A stretch of 64,000 bases of DNA, from contig QANZ01003755.1 of NCBI GenBank assembly GCA_003254925.1, positions 1 through 64,000 of the forward strand, written 5' to 3'. Under the pieces are notes generated by a model. The model saw only the letters and a program-made list of their open reading frames with translations, was not told the DNA's origin and did no database searches. This stretch comes from Chamaecrista fasciculata (taxonomy: Eukaryota > Streptophyta > Magnoliopsida > Fabales > Fabaceae). Below, piece by piece: positions 48,149 through 57,905 of the stretch. Made by a program: the position numbers and the translations under genes. Positions within the stretch are counted from its first letter, which is position 1. Each line of letters starts with the position of its first letter.

Positions 48149-48187
48149 ATCTATTAGACAATTTTTTTTTCGATGAATCTATTAGAC
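48149..48187 (-). repeat. Poly(T) micro-insertion with 11-bp duplication
   Basis: ATCTATTAGAC at 48149-48159 and 48177-48187. The 17 bp between read TCATCG then A(n) on the minus strand. It lies 12 bp after the MITE above. Confidence 0.62.
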
Positions 48188-48238
48188 GATCTTAATGCTG
48201 CCTGGAAGTTCAGAATGTTTTACATAAACAAGTGAAAC

Positions 48239-48284
48239 AACAAAACATATTTTGGCAAAAACAAAAAAAAAAAACAAAACATAT
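48239..48284 (+). repeat. Poly(A) micro-insertion with 12-bp duplication
   Basis: AACAAAACATAT is exact at 48239-48250 and 48273-48284 around TTTGGC, AAAAAC and A(10). The GGC-A(n) end matches others in the set. Confidence 0.65.
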
Positions 48285-48469
48285 ACTTCCTCCGGTTCAT
48301 AATATCTACGTGAAAATGAAGAATTTTTATATTTTAAAATATATGTTGTTTTATAAAATCAAGAATGCATTAATTATTTTCTAATATTTTTATACTTACT
48401 TATTCTCTCTTAGAATAAATATTATAATAAGTATCCTTTGAAAATATAATATGAATAGATATTATAATT

Positions 48470-48845
48470 TTTAAAATTTTTTGTGACTTTATCATGACAT
48501 ATAATATGAATAGATATTATAATTTTTTGTGGGTCTAAATAGCAAAATCAATTTTAAAAGTCACATATAATATGAAAGTCACAAAAATTATAATATCTAT
48601 TCAGAATATAAAATCAACTTTTTGTGATTTTATCATGACAAATAATAGAAAATAGTATCACATATGACATATAATATGAATAGATATTATAATTTTAAAA
48701 ATTTTTATCAAAATTTATGAATTTTTAATTATTTATATATATAAATATATGTTGTGTCGTGTCGTATAGTTTTAAGTATTTGACGTGTCACTGTGTCCGT
48801 ATCTGTATCGTGTTTCGTATCCGTGTTAGTATCCATGCTTCATGG
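48470..48845 (-). repeat. Fragments of the GACACG-rich hAT MITE family
   Basis: ACATATAATATGAATAGATA recurs at about 48500, 48560 and 48668, and the segment to 48840 contains TGTGTCGTGTCGTATAG, GACGTGTCACTGTGTCCGTA and ends TATCCATGCTTCATGGG, mirroring the right half of the MITE at 53668-54013. Rearranged copy. Confidence 0.5.
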
Positions 48846-50854
48846 GAACCTTAAAGATGAAATTTCACTGTAATTTATGTATATATATTGAAAGTAAAAG
48901 AGCACAAATTGAGAGGACGGGTCAATGATCATGATTATTTAAAATTAAATAGGTAAATGAAGTGTTAATTACGGCCCCAACAATTGTGTCCCCACATAAC
49001 ATTAAATCGATAGGATATGGCCATATACTTGTGAGTTGTGAGTTGTGAACTTGTGATGCACATTAATACATTATATATGTCCTCAAACCACAATTTTCTC
49101 CACCTATCAATTATAGAAAAGACAATGATAGATAACTAATATACCACAGAAATAAAATACACATAATATTACATCTCCTTTAAATTTTTAGGTTCAATTG
49201 TTTATCCCTAATTGTATTTCAAAAATACATATAGATATTTTCAAAACAAATATATAAATATATTTTTGAAAAAAATATTCATCTATATTTCTATACTAAA
49301 AAATTATTTTATAATACTAATAAATTATTAAATTTTAATAATATAATAAAGAGTAATTTTAATGTGAAATTTATTTAAATAAAATATCATCAACAAATTG
49401 TCTAAATAAATAACATAAAATAAACAAAAACAAATACTAGACCTACTAGTAAATTATGAAAAATTAAACTAATAGTTATATTATTAAAAAAAATATCAAC
49501 AAAAAAAAAGATAAAATAAAAATCATTTATTAAAAAAAATCTCTTTTTAACCCTATAATATGGTATCACATACTTTTTGTATTGTTATTAGATCTCATCT
49601 TTTTTTAAGTAGATATCATAGTGGTACCAAATATTAGACATCCAATATACTATAACTTATAAGATTATGGGTATAAAATCATAAAGCCTCTTCAAATCTA
49701 GATTTTATAATACTTGTAATGTATCATATTCTGTTTATTTATAATTTGTGAAATCCCTACAACAAATCCTTCTATCTTTTAATAAAACCTACGAGAAGAG
49801 GAGCTTCATTGTACATAAACAACCATATAAAGATTAATAAGGAATTGGCCTCAATTTTTAGGCTCCCCAAAAATAAATTGGCCTCAACAATTGGAACTCT
49901 TGGTCTAATTTATCACATTCTTAAAATTCTCACAAAGGCATGATAGAACCTATATATACAAAATTCTCAACCATTATTATTTATTAGTGTACCAAAATAA
50001 ATCTTAATCATTACAAATATCGAGTTGTTTGTTCCTCCAATATTTTTTTCAACCTCTAGTCCCAATTTGGTTTGAGCATGAAGAAGGGAGGATAAAACGT
50101 GAAGAAAAATACAGAATAATGATATAAGCAAAGAAGGTTTAATCATAACATTTCTTTATTATATTTTTTTAACTTTTAATAAAATCTAACTATGATATTA
50201 GTTAAATAATAGTATAATACATAATCAAAATAAAAAAAAAATGCATGTCATGTTGAATCATCTAAAATTTAATACCGATAGTTAATAGTTGTAGTTTCTT
50301 TTTTTTTTATAAAAAATAAAATTAAAACTAATTGAAAAAATTATTTTGAAACTCTTCAAATTTAAAATATGAATTAAAATTGAAGAACTAATATATTACT
50401 TCAATGAAATGCTATATGGATTAATTAATGATATAATTATGATGGGTAATATATCAAAATGATAGAGATGCGAACTCACTTTCGATCACCTTAAAAGGTA
50501 AATCCATCTCCCAACCTACCAACCCTCTTCGCAGTTCGCACCAAATAATGGAGTATTTCACCTTGCAATAAAATTAATCAATTATATTAATAAATCCTTA
50601 AAATTATTTGTTATTTACTTATTTTAGGATATGGGTCTATCCTTGGTGAATTGGACCTAGTCAACTTTAATCCTAATAATAATTTATTTTTATTATTTTT
50701 TATATTAATTGGAAATAATTGGATCATGGAAGGGTGGAAAAATAATGGTGAGCAGAAATATCTTTTTAAAATGAAATATTTATTTTATTTGAAATGATTT
50801 ATGGGAGACATCCAAAACATAAAACACACGTATATTTAACTTCTTCTCTCTAGT
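48846..50854. other. AT-rich spacer holding an empty target site
   Basis: No gene seen. 49351-49423 (GAGTAATTTTAATGTGAAAT, TTATTTAAATAAAATATCAT, CAACAAATTGTCTAAAT...) is an uninterrupted copy of the sequence flanking the two Mutator-like elements at 50890-52090. Confidence 0.6.
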
Positions 50855-50889
50855 GAGTAAGTTTTAATGTGAAATTTATTTAAATTGAA

Positions 50890-51282
50890 GCAAAAGACCC
50901 TTTCGTGCCCCGAAAATATGATTTTCGGTGATTGTGTAATTTTTCGGCGACTATATAATTTTTTGGCGGTTTGCCAATCATTTTTTTCGCAAAATGGAGG
51001 TCGTCATTTAGCTCAGGAGGTCAAAAAACTTTGGATTAGGAGTTTTCGTAGTCATCGAGGCCACCGTGTATCTCGCCGGAAAGTTCGCCGGAGACTTGAG
51101 GGACCAAAACGAAACTTTGAGCAAACTTGAGGGACAAAAATAGGACTTTGGCCAAAAAAATTGAAGTTAGGGTATAATTGACACTAACGTTTCAAATTGA
51201 GGGCATAACTGATATAAAACAAACGTTAGGGGTATAATTGAAACTGACCTCAAACGTTAAGGGCACAAAAGGGTCTTTTGCC
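50890..51282. mobile_element. Composite MULE-like element, left arm deleted
   Basis: Starts GCAAAAGACCCTTTCGTGCCCC, then jumps directly to core sequence CGAAAATATGATTTTCGGTG. The right half runs through GGAGGTCGTCATTTAGCTCA, a nested terminus GACTTTGGCC, then GGGTATAATTGACACTAACG to GGGTCTTTTGCC. The right half matches the composite at 62882-63758 block for block, so the left half was lost by deletion. Left flank TAAATTGAA (50881-50889). Confidence 0.65.
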
Positions 51283-51293
51283 GTTAAATTAAA

Positions 51294-52090
51294 GGCCAAA
51301 GTCATATTTTGGTCCCTCAGTTATACTCAATGTTCCAAATTCGTCCCTCAGTTATTTTTTGTTCCATATTGGTCCCCCAGTTTTTCAAAACTTGGCACAG
51401 TTGGCCCCTCAAACGTTTTCCATCCATTTTTCCACTAAAAAAAAGGAAAAATAAATTTCCGTCCCCCAAAAGTTTTAGTTTTTACATTAAAGTCATTTTC
51501 CTTATATAATAGGATCAAAACGTAAGAATAAAAAATAAATTAAGATTATAATTGAATTTAAACAAAAAACAACTCCTCACTCTCTCTCTCTCGCCCCCGC
51601 AAATCATTCCGACACACGACAGAGAGGAAATCTCGTCGCTGGCATCGTCGAGTTGTGTGAGAGACGAAGATGTGAGTCCAATGTCGGCGCCGAAGACGAC
51701 AACGACACCATCGGTACGGCGGCCGCGAGTGGCCGATGAAGGTGGGAAGCTATGGAGGCTTCGGTTGGAGGCTATTAGAGACAGCGTCGTTAGGGTTATA
51801 GAGAGAGAGATGTTGTTTTTGTTTAAATTCAATTATAATCTCAATTTATTTTTTGTTTTTACGTTTTGATCCTATTATATAAGGAAAATGACCTTAATGT
51901 AAAAAATTATAACTTTTGGGAGACAAAAGTTTATTTTAACTTTTTTTAACAGAAAAATGAATGAAAAACGTTTAAGGGATCAACTATGCCAAATTTTAGA
52001 AAACCGAGGGACCAATATGAAACGAAAAATAACTGAGGGACTAATTTAAAACATTAAGCATAACTGAGGAACCAAAATAGGACTTTGGCC
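51294..52090. mobile_element. Mutator-like element with GC-rich gene-like core
   Basis: 797 bp with terminal inverted repeats of roughly 280 bp (GGCCAAAGTCATATTTTGGTCC / GGACCAAAATAGGACTTTGGCC type), including ATATAATAGGATCAAAACGT and its complement at the inner edges. 9-bp flanks TAAATTAAA (51285-51293) and TAAATAAAA (52091-52099) differ at one base. The core (about 51590-51800) is much more GC-rich than anything nearby, with an open frame reading SSCVRDEDVSPMSAPKTT and EGGKLWRLRLEAIRDSVVR. This is the plan of a Pack-MULE that captured a host gene fragment; I do not recognise the donor. Confidence 0.7.
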
Positions 52091-52099
52091 TAAATAAAA

Positions 52100-52947
52100 T
52101 ATCATCAACAAATTGTCTAAATTAATAACATCATCAAAACATAAAACACAAATATAGACAAAGAGAAAGACAAACTTTCTCATCAAAACATCATATTTTA
52201 TTTTTTGATCTAAAAGAGAAAGACAAACTTTCTTCATTATATATATGAATGAGAAAGTGAAAGACAAAGGATAAGGAATAGCATTATTAATTTGGCATTG
52301 TTTGGACTTTGGATTCTTTCATACTTTTTGGGATCCATATGAATATGATACAAACACACTACATACGGATCCAAGAATGATAAGTACGTATAGGATCAGA
52401 TCTCATCTTATTGTATATCATCCCAATCTTTTGCTTCCATTTTCATACTATCACCAAATCTATTTAAACCTTTCACTTCGTAGCCCATTCTCTCATCTAT
52501 ATACTATATACTATTATATAAATTTGAGGCCCCTTCTAATCAATAAAAATTAATTTAATTAAAAATTATAAAATATATAAAATAAATATATGAATCATGA
52601 TAATTGGTTAAGGGTATATAATAAAATAAAAATTATAAAAATTAAATTTTATTATAAAATATAATATAACAATTTTTTATTTTAAAATTATAATAATTAT
52701 AAAATTTAAATTAATCTTTATATACTCGTTAGGACATACAGAATATACTACTATATATATATTGATAAGGCTGAAAATGAAGGAGTTTGCAACCAGCATG
52801 ATGGAGTCAGAATTTCGTGATATTTCTTTGACGATCAAATAAGAAAAAGTAAAAAGTGCTAAGAAAATAAAATGCATACTTTGCTTGGTTAAAGATAAGA
52901 GTATATAAAGAAATAAATGATTTTATCCTAATAAAAACTAAAAAGCC
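52100..52947. other. AT-rich spacer
   Basis: Begins with the right half of the 49351-49423 repeat (52091-52135). No gene seen. Confidence 0.5.
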
Positions 52948-52956
52948 ATCACAAAT

Positions 52957-53143
52957 AATTGTGTGAGTGGAATCTAGTAGTTTCTCCTTTGGTCTTTTTA
53001 ACTTAGTTAAAATATCACTTAGTTAATCAAGTGATATTTTTAACTAAGTGATAGGTGTTCGAATCTTATCTTCGTATATAAAAAATATTTTGTGATTAAT
53101 TATTTACTTTTAAGTGGATAATACGCCATAAAAGAAAAAAGCA
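52957..53143 (+). mobile_element. Possible SINE with internal hairpin
   Basis: Flanked by ATCACAAAT (52948-52956, 53144-53152) and ending in an A-rich AAAGAAAAAAGCA. GGTGTTCGAATCTTATC (53047-53063) resembles a tRNA B box. A strong inverted repeat lies at 53001-53049: ACTTAGTTAAAATATCACTT, 8-base loop, near-perfect complement. Confidence 0.45.
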
Positions 53144-53152
53144 ATCACAAAT

Positions 53153-53659
53153 TGTATAGTTCAACCACGAGATTGGCGCTTTGTGTGATACACCAACAAC
53201 TCCAATATTAAAAATTTAAATATAATATAGAAAGCAGAAAGCAGAAAGCAGAGTAGTTAAATTGTTAACGTAACATTGATGAAATCTATCATATCATCAA
53301 AATCTTCCACTTTCTTTAGTCGCATTTAATGTTAATATGAAAAGCCAACTTTCACAATTATACTTATATATAGTCAAAGTCACATTTCTTTATATATATC
53401 GTATAACTTGAACCACTTACATCGTGCCCTATATAGTTATACCATATAAGTGGAGGAAATACTAAGAGATAATGTTGAGTCTAGCATTAAAGTGAAAGTG
53501 ACTCTATATCTATATATATATGTTCTCTCATTGAAATTGCTGGATTGGAAGGAATTAATGAGATAGAGATAGGTCTGGTTGTGGTAGAAATTAAAGTAGA
53601 AACTATATATAGGAGCAGTAAATTTATTTTTTGTCAGTAAGGAGCAGTACTTTTGCATT
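53153..53659. other. AT-rich spacer
   Basis: AGAAAGC repeated at about 53230-53251; no gene. Confidence 0.5.
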
Positions 53660-53667
53660 GTGATCCG

Positions 53668-54013
53668 CTATGAAGCATGGACACTGACACGGACACGGAA
53701 CACGACACGGACACGGACACAGCGACACGTCAAACTCTCAAAATTACGCGACACGACACGGCATATATTTATATATATAAATAATTAAATATTCATAATT
53801 TTTAATGAAAAAATTAAAAATTACAATTTTTATTCATAATATATGTCATATCTATTATTATTTTCTCTTTCCTATCATGTTAAAGTTACAAAAAATTAAT
53901 TTATATTCTAAAATTTATGGATATGTGTCGTGTCGGTGTCATACGAGTGTCGGACACTGACACGTGTCTGACACGGCGACACGCCTTCAAAATGAAGTGT
54001 CCATGCTTCCTAG
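53668..54013. mobile_element. hAT-type MITE, 346 bp
   Basis: Termini CTATGAAGCATGGACAC and, reverse-complemented, CTAGGAAGCATGGACAC; perfect 8-bp duplication GTGATCCG (53660-53667, 54014-54021). Subterminal GACACGGACACG repeats on the left and their complements on the right; AT-rich centre. Related fragments at about 36.6 and 48.7 kb. Confidence 0.88.
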
Positions 54014-54021
54014 GTGATCCG

Positions 54022-54429
54022 GTAGTGAGAGTAATTTTTTTTCTTGGTCATAGTGATGAGAGTAATTAATTAAAGCCCACCACCATCCATCATGATCTGT
54101 TGGGCTTTTCAGGCCCAATTCTGGCCCAAAAATTAGTGTTGTTAGTTGTCATAAAAACTCATTGATACCTAGTTCAAATGATATCACAATATTTATATTC
54201 TATAAATATTTTAAAATTTTATTGTTAAAAATGAATCCAAAAACAATAGGTCTAAATACATGTTTTAACTTGTAATAATAATATTTATTGTTACATAGAA
54301 ATATAATATTTAAAACTTTATGTATTAAAGAAATACAAAATAATAAGGATAAAATATAAATATTATAAATAAATTAAAATAATTTAAGTTGATCATATAT
54401 TTATATAAGAGTGCTTTCCAATTTAACTT
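54022..54429. other. Spacer
   Basis: AT-rich, nothing recognised. Confidence 0.5.
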
Positions 54430-54769
54430 TTAGGATTTGTTTAAATAATTAGAGGAGGAGAAGCAAGGGGAGATACCTAGAGGGGAAGAGAAGAGAAGGA
54501 AAGACTAATATCATTTTGCTCTCCGCCTTGTTTGAGAAGAAGTCCTCCTCCAAAATACTTCAATTTGGAGACTTACTCCAAAATACTTCAATTTAGAGTA
54601 TTTGGAATTTATGAAGAAGGAGAAAAATAGAAGATTAAAAATTGATCTCTCATGATTGTTTACTTTAATTTCTTACTTTCCAAATAAGAGAAAAAGATTT
54701 CACTACTCTCCACCGCCCTTCTTTTCTCCTTTTTAATCCCCAATTTAAATATACCTTTATATTATTTAA
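54430..54769. mobile_element. CT/GA-armed MITE
   Basis: Purine-rich left arm (GAGGAGGAGAAGCAAGGGGA), pyrimidine-rich right arm (CCGCCCTTCTTTTCTCCTTT), termini GGATTTGTTTAAAT and ATTTAAATATACC, and a tandem CTCCAAAATACTTCAATTT pair near 54550-54590. TTTA adjoins both ends, which could be a TTA-type target. Same family as segments at 24.7 and 31 kb. Confidence 0.5.
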
Positions 54770-54774
54770 CCATT

Positions 54775-56831
54775 TGATGGACCTATGATTATTGGGCTAG
54801 GCCCATAGTGAATGTGAAAACATTATAGATTTTGTTGGTATTTATAGAGGATTTTGAGAAAGAGAAAAGTAAGAAATTGACTAGGAATTGGATTGGGAGA
54901 GATTCTAGTCTCTCAAAAGCTAGGCACCTAATGTTATTACTTTTACCTTATTGTTCTATTGTTGTTCTTGTGTTTATGTAGTTGCATAGGTAGCTGTTGA
55001 TTCATTGGTTCTACTGTAAGGGTTGTATTTTTCTTTTATATATAATATAATCAATATGTTCTATCTTTGGGTTCTATCAAAATGGTATCAGAGCAGTTCG
55101 GTCTAGAGGATTATAAGCACAATAGAAGGAAGGGTAGAGTTTTTGAAAAAGAATGTACCCACTATGAAGTAATTGAGAGAGTGTATGAAGGATATTTAGA
55201 CTTTGTTGCGGTTTGGATGAATTCTACCAAAATTGCGAAGAGTAGAAATGCTTAAACAAGCTGAAAGCTTAGAAAAAGATGTTATTGTCTTCAAAGAAGA
55301 GACGATGGGAGTAAGAAAGAGCATCCAAATCACCAAGGAATGCATAAGAGACTCACGTGATACTATTATTGGATTAGCGAACGGTCAAAAGATGAAGGAG
55401 CTCACATGATCTGTTTATTAGACTCAACTAGATATTTTATTTAGCATAACAATGAATTTTAATAAAACCTTTAGACTTGGGTCCAAATGGCTCAATACTA
55501 AGCCCACTTACATTAAGTTACTTTAGCCATTAAAAGAAACCACTCATTCTCCTACTACTAAAAGCCCAAACCTAAAAGGAGGAGAGAATAGCAATACCAA
55601 CAGGTTAATGGCAATTTCTTCCGCCTTCCAAGCTTCACTCAACAGAAGTGGGTACTACATGTTAATTGAGGCTCTTGCTATTGTTTATATGAGAAGTTTG
55701 GACCTAACCAAAGCAATTTAATGAAGTTTTACTTACAAATAGGTGGGAAATGCTTGAAGACACAATGGAAAAGGGGACGCAACATGAAGAATCCATGAAC
55801 CAAGACTACACAGCTTCTTTTACCAAAACTTTAGCCTCTCTTCATCCCCTACTTGAATCAATGAAATCAGAGGAACGCGGATTTTTTATTGAATTTGGTC
55901 CCTCATATTTTTTTCAAAGTTCTGTTTAGGTCCCTCAAGTTTTTTTTTGTTCCGTTTTGGTTGCTCATTCTTTCTCAAGGTTTCATTTTGGTCCCTCAAG
56001 TTTGCTCAAAGCTTCGTTTTGGTCCACCAAGTTTCCAAAAAGTTCCATTGTTAGTCCTTGACTCTTTTCCATCCACTTCTTCCCTTTAAAAAAAAAGAAA
56101 AAAAAAACTAACTTTCATCTCCCAACAATTTTGCTATTTTGCATTAAGGTTCTTCCCTTTTGTAAAAGAGAAAAATTGTTGAAAGATGAAAGTTAGTTTT
56201 TCTTTAACAGAAAAGTGGATAGAAAAGAGTCAGGGACTAACGGTGAAACTTTTTAGAAACTTGAGGGACCAAACATAACGAAAAAAACTTGAGGGACCAA
56301 AATAGAACTTAGAGCAAACATGAGGGACCAAAATGAAATGAAAAATCTTGAGGAACCAAAATAAAATTTTGAGCAAATATGATGAATAAAAATAGGACTT
56401 TGGCCTAAAAAGATTAAAGAACCATCAAGATGGTACTTTGGAGATCCTATGGTGATATATCCTCGGGTAAAACTTGTGAGGGTAGATATTGATGGGCCTA
56501 AGGTATTGGGCTGAGCTAACAACGAATGTGAAAATATTGTAGGTTTTGTTAGTATTTATAAAGGGTTTTGAGAACGAAAAAAAAATGTACGAAATTAGTT
56601 AGGACTTAGGAATTTGGATTAGGAGAGAGTCTAGCCTCTCAAAAGATTGACACCTTATGTTATTGCTTTCGTCTTACTGTTTTAAGGTTGTTCTTGTATT
56701 TGTTATACTGATAATTGCACAGGTGATAATTGCACAGGTGGCTGTTGATTCACTGTTTCTACTGTAAGGGCTGTATTTTTATATTATATAATATATATAA
56801 ATTAATCAGCATTTTGTATCTGGGTTGTATC
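54775..56831 (+). mobile_element. Non-autonomous LTR retrotransposon (Copia-type PBS)
   Basis: 5' LTR 54775-55079 (TGATGGACC...CTATCA) and 3' LTR 56490-56831 (TGATGGGCC...GTATCA), with 5-bp duplication CCATT outside (54770-54774, 56832-56836). The PBS TGGTATCAGAGC (55083-55094), complementary to initiator tRNA-Met, is of Copia type. The purine-rich GTGAGGGTAGATA just before 56490 may be the polypurine tract. The interior (1.4 kb) codes for no gag or pol domain I can see and is partly occupied by a MULE MITE. LTRs are clearly diverged; the 3' LTR has a 15-bp tandem duplication (GATAATTGCACAGGT, about 56710-56739). Confidence 0.88.
55884..56405. mobile_element. MULE-like palindrome nested in the LTR element
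   Basis: Arms of TTTTGGTCCCTCAAGTTT words and complements around a centre near 56130, where TTTTCTTTAACAGAAAAGTG on the right mirrors the left. The right end AGGACTTTGGCC is the usual terminus; the left terminus is eroded. No target duplication identified. Confidence 0.6.
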
Positions 56832-56836
56832 ACCAT

Positions 56837-57180
56837 TATAATAAAATGAACTTTTAAAAGAGCTACAAACAAGAGCCATGATAGTCTGATTGTTGAAACT
56901 TTGGGAAACATCTTAGAAGCAAGTGTCAAATGTTTAAGTAATACCCTTTGCTTGCTTGTTTGCTTAACTTGGTTGCGTTGGAATACACACACACATATAT
57001 GACACAGTGCTAGGAACCCATTCATAAACTAACGAAAATCAGACATGAGATGAGATACATAAATTGCATTTCAATCACTAAGAAGAATCGTCACAATAAA
57101 CAGTTTCCAATACAACGTCAAATTAATAATTATATAGTTTTCTGTAAAACATGTTACAAAATTGATTGCTGAAATATTTC
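56837..57180. other. Spacer downstream of CYP40
   Basis: Nothing recognised beyond (AC)n/(AT)n at about 56984-57000. Confidence 0.5.
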
Positions 57181-57905
57181 ATCATTGTTTACACTACCAA
57201 TCCCAAGTCTTTACCATATCTGTATTTCTTCTTCTCATCTGGCTTGTCTTCCTCAGCTGAACATAACACCAACATTAACAGATGAACTCAAGTAATTAAT
57301 CCTTCAATTATAATGCATCAGAAACTGGAAAAAAAATGACTGCTGTGTAATATGATCTTCTATGAAGCACTATATGGTGGGCATGCAAATATGATATCAG
57401 TCCACGTTAAACATTCTTTAAAATATTAGCTTTTATGTTATAATAGAATAATACAAAATTAGTCCATTATATACTAATATCAATACTAACTGAGTCAATA
57501 TCATAACTTAAAAAATTTGATACTAGACTTGTATGTCATTATTGATTATCTTAGTTAACTCCAAATAAGCATTTATATTTTATATGACAAATTTAAGCAT
57601 TAAGGACTAACATCTAAACATTTACAAAGTATATAGGAACTAAATTAAAAATTGGGATAAACTACAAGGACTAAAAGATGAATTTTCCCTTGTAAAAAGT
57701 ATTAGCTTGTATGCCAATACTTCTCCAATTCATTGACAAAACCATAATATGCCACAATTTTCCAATTCAGCTGTATTGAAGAGTCAAAACTCAAAAGTAA
57801 TTCTGCATCTGATAAATGGGTCTCTGTAAGTTTTCTTTTCTCTGCATTTACACACAACACAAGTACATAGGATACCCAGATTGGACGAAAAACATACCAG
57901 AAATG
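57181..57905 (-). other. CYP40 3' UTR with probable intron
   Basis: After the stop codon (57908-57906) comes CATTTCTG^GTATGT, a good donor at about 57898/57897. Near 57260 the minus strand reads TTATGTTCAG^CTGAGGAAGAC, a good acceptor followed by a purine-rich exon-like block (about 57180-57258) coding-like in composition (EDKPDEKKKYGYGKDLGL in one frame). This would be a 3' UTR intron very close to the stop, too near to trigger nonsense-mediated decay. Confidence 0.5.

Noticed and set aside
55067-55255. 62-codon frame at the start of the LTR element interior as a gag remnant
   Set aside because: Starts inside the LTR and overlaps the primer-binding site; no gag motif recognised.
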